The notes beneath the pieces were generated by a model. The model made no database searches. It was not told where the DNA came from and was given only the letters and a program-made list of their open reading frames with translations. A DNA stretch of 64,000 bases from Lasioglossum baleicum (taxonomy: Eukaryota > Arthropoda > Insecta > Hymenoptera > Halictidae): positions 1,922,001 through 1,986,000 of the forward strand of contig NC_134934.1 of NCBI RefSeq assembly GCF_051020765.1. Direction: 5' to 3'. A program made the translations under genes and the position numbers. Numbering within the stretch: the stretch's first letter is position 1; each line of letters starts with the position of its first letter. Below are positions 1 through 12,400 of the stretch, piece after piece.

Positions 1-1515
1 GATCGATCGGCGTTCCCCGCTTCTAAACGCGGGAGAAACGCGTCGCGACCGCTTTTTGGCCACTCGGAAGAAGGCTTCTCCGGTTCTACGAGCGGAGATT
101 CGCAAGCAAGATCCACCGGATAGCCGTGTCGGAGAGCCAACAATTGCGAGCAGAGGCTCGTTCGAGCCACAGCAACTCGGCGAGATCGAACCCCGAGGAT
201 TCCACCGGAGAATCCATTCCCATATTCGTTGCGGCCGGGATTCGAGTGTCTCGGCTGGCACGTAATTACCGGCCGTGGAACGAGAATCACGGCACCGTGG
301 CACGAAGATAAAATGTGACCCGGCCAGGTAGCCGCCGTGTTTTCGAAACGACACGCTCCGAGATTTTATAATTGTCCCGGTCCCGTCTCGTAAGTGGTTG
401 CGTCCCGATCGTTTTCGCGCGGTTGTCCGATACGACTGGATCGTAACCGACTGGCTGCCACGGGGCATGGACCGGCTAATGGTCTCTGATATTCGTTCTG
501 GACGAACCTTACAAAATACTTCTGACAACAAGATTCAACCCTTAAATCTATGATTGATTCACGGTTACGGCGATCGCGACTGCTTTGACATACGCAGATT
601 CTTCTAATATCTTTACAAGTTTTATTCGGTCAACCCATTTTTCTGATAAATGTATAAAATCCACTGTCTGATGATAAGCAATGCCTCATGACCTAATATA
701 TCAAAGATTCAGTAATTTCTCCTTAGCGTCGCTTTTCGCCAGCCAATCAGAGCGAAAACGAGTACCCTCCACTGCTCCCTAGCGTCTCGGAGTCTCGCGA
801 GTCGCGCGACGGATTAAATGTTCTAATCGTCTCAATCCCTGTCGCCATCTACTATAATCACCGTCTCGCCCCATCGAAAAATCGCGCTCCGCTTCGAATC
901 GGTCGTTTCCACGGTAATTGCTCATGCAACGAGGATTTATTGTGTCGAACGTACTTGACTCCAATTACTCGCGGCGAGTCCGTTGCGCTCGCCGAGAAAT
1001 AAATAGAAACCTCGGCTCAATTGAAGGTGGCCAGATGCTCTTGCTCTCTCTGTCGTGTTGCTATGGTATCGCGTGGTGTCAGAGGTCAGCGAGGCGAACT
1101 CTCGCAGTGGCGTACCCACGTCGGAGAACCGTGGGCTCCCCTCTCGTCCTCTCCTTCAGACAAATGGCAAATTCCTCTCGGACCGCGAGATCATTAAATT
1201 GCAATGAGCGAGACCGCTAACGAAGAACCCGGCGCAATAAATAATCCCGGGGAATCCCGACAAGGGCTGGACGGTGCTCCGTCGACAACTAGAAATTGTC
1301 TAAATTATCAGCTCGTACCCATACAAGGGCGATCGTGTCGCAACTCTATGAAGCGAAGAAATTGTACGCGCAAAATTGATCAGTTATGACTAGGAGACAC
1401 AGATCGAGTAACGCAAAAATTGTGGGCCATTCTCGAGAAAAATGGAGCTCCTTAAAGGGGGCAGAGAAAGAGAGTCGCAGCGATCGAGAAAGGTGAAAGG
1501 GGGATCGGTACTCAC
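1..1515 (-). other. Sulf1: Intron of Sulf1 reaching the left window edge
   Basis: This stretch lies just beyond the GTGAGT donor at the low end of the second Sulf1 coding exon, so it is read as the start of a Sulf1 intron. I looked on the minus strand for the next conserved sulfatase segment (a Phe-Gly-Lys-Tyr motif followed by a Pro-Pro-Gly-Trp motif) and did not find it, so that exon probably lies left of the window. No other gene, RNA or mobile element was recognised. The 11-mer TCAACCCTTAA, found at three other places in the window, occurs at 535-545. Confidence 0.6.
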
Positions 1516-1755
1516 CGGTACGGTATCCAGCGTTGCTCAGGTAAGTGGCGAACGAGTGCGGCTCGTAATCTCGTTGCCACTGGGGGCTGCTGCAATTGTC
1601 GTTGTTGGTGAAGACCTCGTGATTGTGAACGTAACGGCCGGTCAGCAAGGAGCTCCTGCTCGGACAACACATGGGAGTGGTCACGTATGCGTGTCTCAGC
1701 TCGGCTCCCTCGTCCCTTATTCGCCGGAGGGTCCGCGGCATGAAGTTCAGCGAAC
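1516..1755 (-). CDS. Sulf1: Extracellular sulfatase Sulf1, coding exon 2 (active-site exon)
   Basis: This exon of 240 bp continues the sulfatase domain, joined in phase to the exon at 2261-2525. It encodes about residues 90-168. The sulfatase signature Cys-Cys-Pro-Ser-Arg-Ser-Ser is at residues 118-124; in this family the first Cys is converted to formylglycine, the catalytic nucleophile. The motifs LTGRYVHNHEVFTNN, NCSSPQWQ and TYLSNAGYRTG are typical of Sulf proteins and separate them from lysosomal arylsulfatases. The acceptor is CCCTCAG at 1756-1762 and the donor is GTGAGT at 1510-1515. Both ends split a Gly codon after its first base (phase 1). The enzyme removes 6-O-sulfates from heparan sulfate at the cell surface, and so tunes growth-factor and morphogen signalling. 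The rest of the catalytic domain, the hydrophilic domain and the C-terminal region lie outside the window. Confidence 0.93.
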
Positions 1756-2260
1756 CTGAGGGATCGGACCAACCGCAACAGACGATCAAAAGGTTCGTTC
1801 GGCGGATCTACCGGGCAGCGAGCAACCGAAAACAGCTCGGATCGGATTCGAAGATAGATAGAGTCGGGGTAGAAAGAAAGAAAGAAAGAGAAAGAAAGGG
1901 GTCCGGCGCGGCGGCTGGAGATTACTTCTTCGAAGAAAGGGGGGCAAGCCCCCCTCCCCGAACCTCGTTTATCGCGGAATTGAATTTTCCCTTTTTACCT
2001 TTTGCTCGCTTTCTCACTGCCTCTAATCTTTCTTCGGGAACGACTAGCCGGATGCAGCGGCTCAAGAAAGAAGGGGATGAAGGAATAGAGATACAATACT
2101 GCACGGTTAAATTTACAACGATTTTTTCTTTCAAGAACTGTAATTATATTATCTGTATCCGAGTGTTCTGCAATTATCGCCCATCGTTATGCAAAAATTT
2201 CAGTACCACATGAAAAAACAAGGAACTCGGACATTATGTGAACCGTTTAACTGTACCGAC
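1756..2260 (-). other. Sulf1: Sulf1 intron between the first two coding exons
   Basis: The intron is 505 bp and bounded by GTCGGT on the donor side (2255-2260) and CAG on the acceptor side. It carries an AAAG/GAAA simple repeat at 1871-1898. No coding potential beyond chance frames was recognised. Confidence 0.85.
1871..1898. repeat. GAAA microsatellite in Sulf1 intron
   Basis: Tandem AAAG units run with one interruption inside the intron. It is a simple repeat, likely polymorphic. Confidence 0.85.
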
Positions 2261-2525
2261 CTAGTTCGACGTCCTGATCGTCCGTCAATATCAGCACGAT
2301 GTTCGGTTTCCTCTCCCTCGGTTGCTGGTACGGCAGGTAAGGCGAACTCGACTGCGAGTTGTAATTGTTGTTGTTGTTATTGTTGTTCCCGTTGAAATTT
2401 TTATGGAGGGAACCACGACGTTGTTGACCGCCCCCGAACGCGTCCTCAGCAGGGGTGCCCGCGTCCGTACGCCTGGCGCTGACGCCCAACAATACCACCG
2501 CCAAAAATTGCAGTAACTTCCTCAT
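2261..2525 (-). CDS. Sulf1: Extracellular sulfatase Sulf1, start-codon exon
   Basis: The exon encodes 88 residues plus one base, starting at the ATG at 2523-2525 in a strong context (CACC before ATG). Residues 1 to about 21 form a signal peptide with a hydrophobic core (LLQFLAVVLLGVSA), which fits a secreted enzyme. A low-complexity linker follows, including eight Asn in a row at residues 47-54 and a Ser/Pro/Gln-rich stretch. The sulfatase fold starts at residue 74 with PNIVLILTDDQDVELG; the acidic pair at residues 82-83 corresponds to the family's metal-binding aspartates. The donor is GTCGGT at 2255-2260, in phase with the next exon. Identification rests on the TDDQDVELG-SLNFMPRTL junction, which is characteristic of insect Sulf1. 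The Asn run is expected to vary between species; the downstream catalytic part is conserved. Confidence 0.93.
2363..2396 (-). repeat. Sulf1: Trinucleotide repeat coding the Asn run in Sulf1
   Basis: An AAC/AAT-type trinucleotide run (read on the minus strand) encodes the poly-Asn tract between the signal peptide and the sulfatase domain. It is a coding microsatellite likely to vary in length. Confidence 0.85.
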
Positions 2526-2595
2526 GGTGGATGCTGGTGGCTCGTCGTCGGTTGCAGGCTCGTCCTCTCAATCGAGTGTCATATCATGGCTGCTG
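2526..2595 (-). promoter_or_regulatory. Sulf1: Sulf1 5' untranslated segment with a three-codon uORF and possible splice acceptor
   Basis: On the minus strand just upstream of the Sulf1 start there is an ATG-ATA-TGA at 2579-2587, an upstream open reading frame of two codons plus stop. Slightly further upstream the sequence TTGGTTGTTACAG ends at 2596. It resembles a splice acceptor and would place the start of a 5'UTR exon at 2595. If so, the true first exon and promoter lie further right in the window. No transcript evidence is available here. Confidence 0.4.
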
Positions 2596-5500
2596 CTGTA
2601 ACAACCAAGGCGTGTCGAACGCGTTAACGAACGTTTGCTACTGACGTCCATCCCGACGAGATCCCGATAAATCCGTCCCTCCGTAACGGACCGTAATCTT
2701 TCGCGGGGCCGATCGCGAAATTGACGACCGAGTCGATAAAATCGCCTATTGCAGAGACAGCCTGTCTTTAGCGGCTGTCAGCCCCCCGTCTCGCTTTTTT
2801 CTTACTAACCCCGCAATTTAAGAGCCCCATCGCCGAGGGTGACCATAGTGAAAGTTTCGTTCGGTTAGGGACCGATTGCATTTTCATTGAGAAGTGTTTC
2901 CGATCAGATTGATATTTGCCATTGATGTGTTAACCCCTTGCACTATAATATCAAGTCAGATTCGTGATGCTTTGAACAGAATCTGCTATGTACGTAATTA
3001 ATTTCCTTTAAACGAAAATAAAATTCGATTTGGTTACGGTGAAGGTACTTTGGAGGCCGCAATTTCACGGTGCAATTTCCTGTGCCTCCGCTCCATGCTA
3101 ATTTGTCACCATCGGGGACTGTGTTCGTTTCAAGTTAATAAAACCGTAGAAACCGACGATATTATCTCTGAATAAAGGTGCACATCGGGATTTCGCAGGA
3201 GACAGAGCGAGTCTCGCGCGCGAGGTTGCAGGACGTGGTCACCCGCCACACAGGACGCTCGCATGATCGCGGCGCGGCAGGATCGCCGAAGGGTGAAATT
3301 CTTGCGGCGACCGAAACGGATTGGCTAACAGCTTAATGGGCCTCGCAGCCGGACAGGATACGCAACCGCTAATTATTGCCGATAACTCGGTAAAACCGCG
3401 AGTCTCGAACGCGACGCACTTGTACTGTGCGAAACAATTAACCGTGTGGGGAACGCGATCTCGATTTCATCGGGGAGCGTAACTCTCTTGCGCGAATACC
3501 AACGGTGTGCCTTGTGCAGGACGTGATCCTCGTAACAAAATAGTCTGCGGCGAGCGTGGCCGTGCCTCGGAGAAAGATGAAAGACGTAAAAAAGAATCCA
3601 GACAGGCTGCCTCTCTTGGCCAGCGCGCAACCATGATCGGACGGCCGAGGTTTTATAGCGGATACCCGTCGCATTCCTCTCGGCGGACATCTCGCGGACG
3701 ATCGAGGGCCTCGTAAATAGTCGTTAGCACCTGTATTATCCGCGGCCCGATGAATAGCATATAGTCTTCGCTTAAATCAAACACTGCCTCTCGCGACTCT
3801 CCTCCCCGTCTCTCTCGTTCTCTCTCTCTCTTTCTTTCTCTCAGCCGCGCCGTCGTGTTTCTTCGTACACGCTAATACGCTCGCTTTATACGAACTATGG
3901 TGGTCGTAAAGACGATTAAGATTGTGCCCGCTGCCAGCATATTTTATAAATTCATAGACCATGTGGGATGCTAGCGGTCGTGCGTGATCAATTCCATCGA
4001 ACGTTTACTTTTCTGGTTTTTGCCAGCGTATGTTATAGTTGCGGGAAACCTTGTCCGACAAGTCTGGAATTTATCTTCCCCGATGGAAGAAGACAATTTG
4101 TAATTGACCATTTCTTATTGCCAGGTAGTTGGTTTGTCGGAGGTAGTATTGAATGTTTTATGGAGGATTGAAATGATAGGGGTAAAATTATGGTGGTAAA
4201 CGCTGCGGGCAGGATGATTTTATCTCGTCGAATGGCTATGTAGAAATACTCGTTCAAGGATTGAATGGACATCTGCCTTGATCCCATTTAATTCTCAGTT
4301 CATATATTACGATACTTTGCATTACCTACCGGAGGAGGTTGTTTAATATCTGTGATTCGGTGATAGTCATTCCTTAATAAATTCTTTTATCGTTATATCA
4401 AGTAGTAACGTCCTAATTCGGTTCATTCTTCTTCTTCGTAAGATGGAATATCTTTAATGTTGAAAAAAATGGATTCAATTATGATCATAATTTTAGAAAG
4501 TCTGTCTATGGCGATAAATAAATTTTGTTCATATTTCTAGTGTTTTAAATTGCTCGAACACGTTCTTCTCATGAATATATAAAATTCGCTGTCTAGCAAT
4601 GACGTTACCCACATGTGGCATAATTATGCAGGGTTAATAGACTTCCGGCAGGTGAAGCGTTGAAAACTGTACTTTGAGAAAAATGGTACGAGACGACTCA
4701 CGCGGTGGAATCAACTTTACGAACAAAATTCGCAGTGGAATATCGGCGAGAGGGATTACAAGATCGCCCCGAAAGCAAGCACGAAGGCACAAAGGGGCGT
4801 CGTCTCGTGGCAGGAAGCATAGCATACACGGCAAAGCAAATTTCTGATGCGGTTCGAACGTTTCCCACGGTGGAACCGTCAAGGAGCGACTTTTTCGCGT
4901 TATTCGCGTCGCGATCCTTTCCTCAGCCGACCCATTTCACGGGAAACACGGGCTTTTATTAAATTTCTCGGGACGTGCCGTTCTGTTTTCGCTGTTTCAA
5001 CGACGCGCCGCGAATACGGAACGATCGGTTCCTGTTCTCGTCGACGCTCGCGTGTTTTCGACGTCGCTTTTCCCCATTTTCGCCGAGAGAACAACACACG
5101 GTTCTCCCCTATTCGAACGCCGGTCTACGTGCTCGTTCGCGAAGCGATCGAGTCGGTTTTGCACGGCGTGTTTCGATCGGACACGCCTTAAATACGATCC
5201 GGCTCGAGTTATAAGTTCAGCCGAGCCGTCGTGTACACGGGAATCCACCTTCATAAAGTTCGCGCCGAGTATAGGTTAGCGCGCGCGTAGATCGGCGAAA
5301 GTGAGATTTCATCGGCGAGTTTGCCACCTGGTGAACGAGAGCTTCACCTGTCTGAATGAGAAGGGTAACGAGACGGTATAGGGGGGATGATCGTGCCACG
5401 GAACCACGTCTATTCCCATCGGACACGGACTTCCTGGGTTTCACTCTCAAAACTTTCGAATGGACACTTCGGGTCTCTCGGGCCCGCGGTGGGAAGTCCG

Positions 5501-8500
5501 ACGAAAAATCCTCGGAGATCGGTTCGCTCGACTGAAGGAGACTTTAAACAAATCGGACGTTTGAGAAACTAAATCCAGATGTAAGAAGGACGTTAGATAC
5601 ACTTATGGCTTGTTTAAATCTATAAAACGCTAGGAAAATGCATAGTGTAAGGAGATTTTACCATTAATCATAAATAAATGATAACCGGCTATTTTTTGTG
5701 TAACATTACGTCAGACCGTAAAACAAGAGAATTACATTTTCAGCAAGAAACCCGCACCGTTAGAACGCGGATTTGACGCGTTTTCAGCTCAAGGACCCAG
5801 CTTTGATAAACCATTGCATAAAAAGTCGACGCGGTTTCGCTTCCATCCGGCGCGGCAGCGCGAACAAGTTTCTATTTGATCCCCGATCAGATACAAGCCG
5901 GGTATCGCCGGAACAAATTCTTCGTAGCCCGCGTACAAGGTCTGACACGGCCGCAGGAGCGTCAGGATTATGGATCGCTAATTAGCGACGCCTATTCGCG
6001 GCGTGGCCGGGTCCGAGTCGGCCCGGAAACGTGTTCAGAGGCGGCTGAAAAGATGTCAGGAAGTGATGTCACGGCTGATCTGGCCGCTCGATCCGGTGGC
6101 TCCGGAGGCTGCATTAATTACCGCTAATTGATAATCACCTCGTGGTCTCCGGACGGAGAGCAGGTAGGCAAATAAGAGAGGCCAGAGAAGAGGAAGAAGG
6201 CTTGTGGAGAGGAGCTCACAACGAAACAACGTGGGTCCCTCGCGGGACCCGCCGAAAGGATTCTCGTGCGATCGTTGCGCAATTTATCACCTGGTAATTG
6301 GCCGCGCGATTAATTCGGGGGCCCGAGTAGCTCGAGGAACCCCCCTCGAACAGCGTGGAAAATAAAGAGCGGTGCCGGTAATTAGATTTTGACAGAGGAG
6401 CAGCGAGTTCTCTCGCCGATTCCTCACGGTTCCCCGAATCCTCCGGGATCCTCTTCGGCCGCGCCGATTTGTTCTGGGCTGCCGGAAACTGTCTCGAGCA
6501 GAACGTTCCACGAATATACCTTTGATTAAAGGCGTCTCGGCGAGGTCTCTTTCCAAGAGAGCCGAGCCATTTCTTCGTTTCAAGGATGTTATGGAAGCTG
6601 ACAGGAGGGCTGGGCAGTGCCGCGTTCGAGGAATAAATGAATCCTAGATCGCGAGAATCAATCTTCATTCGGGGCATGAGCATCCAGGAACGTATCTCGC
6701 GGGGGGCATTGAACCGTGACGGTCGCCTCTCTCAACCATCGAACCCGACGTCGGCTAAGAATAGTCAAACAATAATCCGACAGTCGGTTTCGCAACCGCA
6801 GGAATTGAGTAACAAGTCTCGGGTCGCCGTGATTCGAAGCCATTGTGCCCGCGAGAAGCAACTCTACAGGAAGCGAAGTTGCCCGGCCGAGAAGCCGGCT
6901 AGCCTCCGCGTCTCCTCTGCTCTCCTTCACCTGGGAAGTACCGTGATATGGATCAGTCGTCAATTAGCACTCGATCTCGTTAGCGGGCGTCGCCTAATCC
7001 AGACCGAACGGAGACACAAACATAGCTAACTAAGTACATACATACCGCATATTTTGCAGCTTTTTTCTCTTTGGTTCGTTTTCCTGGGTAATCACAAACT
7101 AATTTATATTTGTGTCATCAAGATATTTGCTGTAATTACGCAGTCAGTAATTATTGAACGTCTTAGAAACTTTTGTGTACTGACGTAATGTTTAATCACG
7201 CAACAGTAGGAAGCGAATGTTGTATTTTAATTTCTACCATCTCATGGCTCATCTAACGAAATCCAGAGAAGACCTTGACACCTGAAGGCTACACAGAGAT
7301 CAAAATACCGTACACTACCTGCTCTCCCAGTGTGAATAAAAATCGAACCGTTACGGAGACGGTGAGAGCGTGATGTAAGGGATAAGAGATTACCGAAAAC
7401 TGAGAGTGAGTGACATGGAGAGGTCCCAGCAGGTGAAGAAGCAGCAAGGACGATTCCGCGAGCAAGACGCTATCCGAGCGGCGTGGGTGGCACAGCCGAG
7501 CTATCGACAACAGATGCACGCTATATACGGGCCGGAGTAGGTCGCAGGTAAAACGGATGTTACGTATTCGTGGCTCGCGTGTAAACCTGCGATGCGACAC
7601 GCTCACCTGGCCCGCGAGTGTAGGTCGATCCTCTGTAGGTCGGGCCTCCAAGTGAATATTCATCCGAGGCGTTTCGCCTATTCGCGCGTGGGAAGTGCCG
7701 CGAAATTTACGAGCAGCTAAACGATCCTGCTGTTCGTCACGATAACCATCGATCATACGATACTCCGTTGGAAATGAAAGATCAACAGGGAATTCGAGAA
7801 CGCGATTTAAATTACAATACATCTCTTCTCTCGATGATTTCAATTATTTGAAAACAACATGACTCTATCCTTATATTCTTCTGATGCACTTACTGTGTTT
7901 CATCTACTTATTGTTATCTAAAACACATAATATCCCCATTTAATAAATTGTTTCCAGGTTGCCAAAGACGCCAAAGGTCTCTCGACTCGTTCCACCGCAA
8001 GAAATTGATCCATGCTGCATTTCTTATCCGCATGCATTACCAGACCCCATCAGGACCCACCAGCTAGCTCGGCAAAAAGCTACTCTTCGTTCTCCATTTT
8101 CGCTACAGCGAGAAGTCACGGATGCAAATCATTTCGAATGGTAGAGCAGGCCAGCAGGCGCTCGGCGCGTTTTTACGTTCGGGTGATATGAATTAGGCGG
8201 TTTTTTCTCCCGCAAAATACAAGCGCATCCCCGAGGTGCTTGCCTTGAATAGGACCACGAGAGCTGGCAGAGTTACAGTTGCCATTGTTGCCCTCCCAGC
8301 AAGCGAGCGAATGAGCGAGTTCGTCGAAGAGCCGAAATGGCACTTGGATATGATTTACCGTAACGTTGCCGTTCCTATTTCAGCATCGGTCACGCTGCAA
8401 CGCGTTCGGCCGTTCGAATATGAATATTAGGTGGGCCATTTTACGACTGCGTTCCGCTCGCAGATGCGCGTCGTTTTGTCGAAGTGTCGTCGACGTGTAA

Positions 8501-9003
8501 CGAGGTTAACTGTGGATCAATGGACCATGATCTATCGACCCGTGAGTCTTCGCGTTTACGACTCGGACTGAGCCCGCGGAACTCCGAGATCTCTGTACCA
8601 CCGGCATTGTTCGACTCGAACACTCGGTTCCTATTGTAGAAACCTTTGTTGCTGCTTTCTCTGATTGAACATAAAGTTCGCCTCGCAGACAAGCCCGCTA
8701 ATTCCAAGTCGGGAACCAGGCATGGAAAGCCTTGATTCTCTTGAATCGACATAAACAACGCTCAAGACACTCGCCGAGGAAAATTTCTCACAGTCAACAC
8801 TTTTAAATTGTCGTGATGCCGCATTAAACAGACATTAGAACCCAAGGGGACGGCGCTATCGCGTTCTCCGCGGGCTTTGGTCGACCTTCCTCCGTTCGAA
8901 ATTGCTTCATTGATCTCTCTATATCGGATCGAGAGGAAGCTGGGCCCACAGGTGGGCGTGCTGCGCTTCATTGAGCCCAGGAAACGCTCATTAAGAGAAC
9001 CTA
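2596..9003. other. Non-coding stretch upstream of Sulf1
   Basis: No recognisable gene or RNA was found. Open frames here are short and show no family motifs. Notable points are a CT-rich patch near 3800-3843, an AT-rich block at 4290-4640, and a 14-bp perfect palindrome with a homeodomain-type core at 5975-5988. It is probably 5' intron or intergenic and regulatory DNA of Sulf1 (inference). Confidence 0.5.
5975..5988. promoter_or_regulatory. Palindromic homeodomain-type site
   Basis: TCGCTAATTAGCGA is a perfect 14-bp palindrome around TAATTA, the core recognised by many homeodomain proteins. Other TAATT cores lie near 6110-6135. Function is only inferred from the motif. Confidence 0.25.
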
Positions 9004-9451
9004 CTCTGCAGAGAAAGTGACTTTTATATTTCCGAAGAGGACAGGCGTTGAGCTTTCTATTGACTTTGATTGCAGCAACCACTTCGACGAATCAATTTGT
9101 GTAGTAATATCTCGCGAGAGAGTCTAGGCACGATCCTCCTGATCTGGTCAACGTGCTGGCACTAGTGTTAATATCGTGCGAATGTGATTTAACAATGCCG
9201 GAAGCAATTCACTATGAGGATGCGAAAGTTTGCTCGACTTTCCTACGTCCACAACGTTGATCTCTCCATTATCTCCATAATCTATACTTACAAGTAAGCT
9301 TACAACACTCCATTAAACTGATAAAACCGCTATTTAACATAGACAAAATCTGCAGAGAAAGTGGCCAATCCTTTTTCTTCCTACAAAGAGGACATCACTT
9401 GCCGAACTTTCTATGCACTGTTGCTGTTACAAGCAGACGAACAAATCAATT
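9004..9451. repeat. Diverged direct duplication, two ~100-bp copies 346 bp apart
   Basis: The copies at about 9006-9107 and 9352-9453 share CTGCAGAGAAAGTG, AGAGGACA, CTTTCTAT and AATCAATTT in the same order with substitutions and small gaps between. This indicates an old local duplication of non-coding DNA. No terminal repeats or target-site duplications were seen. Confidence 0.55.
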
Positions 9452-9453
9452 TA

Positions 9454-12400
9454 AGAATGATCTTTTCGTTCCACTTCACGTGGTGGTCCTTAATGGCGTA
9501 CGAAAGTCGATTGAATAAGGAAAATCGCGGATAAGAATATTGATTTCGAAACACCGAGGAGAATCCACCATGAAGAGAGTGCAATCAATTCCAAGGAAAC
9601 GGCACGCGGAAAAGTCACGATTTAACACCTTGGACTATAACCGGCCAGGCAAAAAACACCGTGGTGAATCGGTTTCCGCGTTGGAGATCTCCGTCCGCGT
9701 GTTATTACGATTCCCCGCTGTTAGCACCGTGTCCGAGGCACGAGGTGTTCCCGCCGCGTTTCAGGATCCCAATCGACAGGCTGATGATAGGCTGGGAGAA
9801 ACCGTCGGGGCTCGTAACGCCGAGTCGCGGATTAGACCATCTGCGGTTTGCAATTGGCCGCGGCTCGTCGAGCAAATAACAAGTCGGTGAACGGTCGCGA
9901 TTATCGCGTGTGTAGACAGTCTTCCTGCGATCGTACTTCGGCGGCCTTTCAACGAGCCCGGTTCCACTCGGTTCACTGGCTTTTGATATGCGATGCGTCT
10001 GTTTGTCAATCTTCGTCTGCCGACAGTATCAATTTGAGTCTAGACATTCTTATTTTAATCCTGTATCATTATATCTTGGAGATTTTCTCTATTTTGTATT
10101 GGCCCGTACATCGTATTGATTTACATCGTACTATTTATTATTTCCTACAATAATTAGTAAATTCAATTATTTGTCCTTGCAGTACATTGATTTGTTCTAA
10201 CTTCTTGTTTTCTCTTTACCACTATTATCGTATTCACTTTTTTTGGTAGAAGGTGTTCATTTGTTTGTCTCCATATTGCAGTATATAGATTTTACAGAAA
10301 AGAATTTTAGCAAATTGAACATTTGGTATTCTGTCAGTCTCACATCGTTGGACAAATTAATTTAGTAGAACGAGGATCTGACGAGGATTAAAATGGTAAC
10401 GTTGGAGGGTAGCAGTGATTGTCATCGCTACGAGGAAGAGGTATCAGTACCCTGAATACAGATGACATGTATTAAGGTCAAGGTAAAAGGACTTCGCATC
10501 TGTTGAGAGTGCGATTCGCATGACCGGCATGTGTAAGAGCAATAGTCCAAGGTTGTATCGCATCTTATGAGGCTAAAATTGGATCGTTTAAAATCGATGG
10601 GTTCAATTATCCGATAATTATCGAACGTTAATCCCACTAAAGCGAATAAGAATTTATTTTTATACTGGGATTAAATATGTTTCAAGTGTCTCATAAATGG
10701 TGGAATAGCTAAATGAAGCAATAGATAAAGATGCTAACCTAGAAGCTACCTAAGACTAAGAAGATTTCGCTTGGCTAATATGATCAATAGTTAAGCATCG
10801 ATAAGCTTCACAAGAAGTCTGCATCTCACTGTCCTCTAAGTAGAACACAATTAAGCATATTCCAATCGAGCGACGACCTATTATCCTAGACTCCTAGGCT
10901 CTACTTGCGCACCCAGCTCAAGAAACCAGGGTCCCGGGCAAGCGACCAAGAGGCATGCTGGCGAGTTGAACAGAACAGACGGCCAGTGTTCAGAGGAATT
11001 ACCGTCCCCGGTGTTCCACGAGAGCTGGAAAGCACGGAAGCTCGGTAAACTCCCGGCCAGTTAGTCCCGGGGCTGATTTAATCGCGACAGACGTAAAGAC
11101 CCGGGACAAGTGGTCGGAACGCGCTCGCCAGAAGGGAGAGGAGCCAGCGCTAAATCCTGATCGGCCGTTTCGTGTACAAGCACAACAGAACCGGGATCCC
11201 TGACGTCACACTTCCTGGAGCAGAACAGTTGGAGAACGAGCCCCGTGGACTGAATTCAGCGCAATCAGATAATGCACTCGCACACGTGCGAACGCGCCGC
11301 GTTTCAACTCGGAACGCATGCAACGGGAGCAACCACGTCCGTCGACCGGGTTGCATCTGTTCGTATCTGTTCGCGTTCCACCCAGCACGAAGCGCACACG
11401 CTCGTTAAAAACGCGACAATGGGCCTTGCGAAGTCACACCGATCGTAGAATCGGAAATTGCCTCGCAGCTGGTCCGGCGACCGTTAACGGTTCGCTCCTA
11501 CGGCGAGAATAGATCATTGATTTTTCAACGCTGATATAGCCGGCGAAAAGAGGGCTCTTTGCATCTTGGTCGAAGCCGTGATTGCATCGGACAGCGAGCT
11601 CTGAGACCACTTCGCGAAATCTCAAGACCGTCCCCTGGGATTATTGCGGGGTTCTTTCAACTCTCGATTGCTCAGTTCAAGTCTCAGAAATTTTGCAACT
11701 TCGTTTCGATTGTACGAAACAGAAATTAAATAGAAGTGTACTGTCCCCCTTAATAGTTTTAGTAAACCGAGAATAGTGTAATATTGATCTTAAATATATT
11801 CTGATGCCTTTTCGGTTTTCCATTTTATCTATTCAATTTTGTCATGAAACCATACAATCCGCAGTCTATTTGTTACAAATATGATCAATCGATATTGGTA
11901 AGAAAGTTTTACAGCACGCAGGTGAAAAATAGTGGTCTAGTTATATACAAATCTAAAATCATCAACATAAAATTCAATATTGAACACATTCTACAGATCC
12001 TCAAAAAGATTTCTCAAAATAAGCATGACGCTCTGAAAGCATAGTTAGGACTTTCTAATACCAGTAACGCTTCCGAAGCACAGGTCATAAACCGTTTACA
12101 CGTTCGCTCGAAGATCTGGCCGCCACATGTGCACCGGTATTCGACAGAAGGGAAATTTCCTGTCCCAGATCGTGCACCTATGAGCTCGCCAGAGATCTCG
12201 TGATAACCGTTTCCTGCATCCGCCTGGATCGCGCGGATTCATTCGCTAATTAGTTAAACTGGCCGTACGGAGTCACTGGATTGAGCCCTGGCACGCGTGT
12301 TCGACACGAACACCGATTCGCTCGTGACACTGTTGTTCGCTCGCGGTGATTCAACGCGGAGGATGTTAAAACAATTAATGTGACCCAGACGCTTGTTCGT

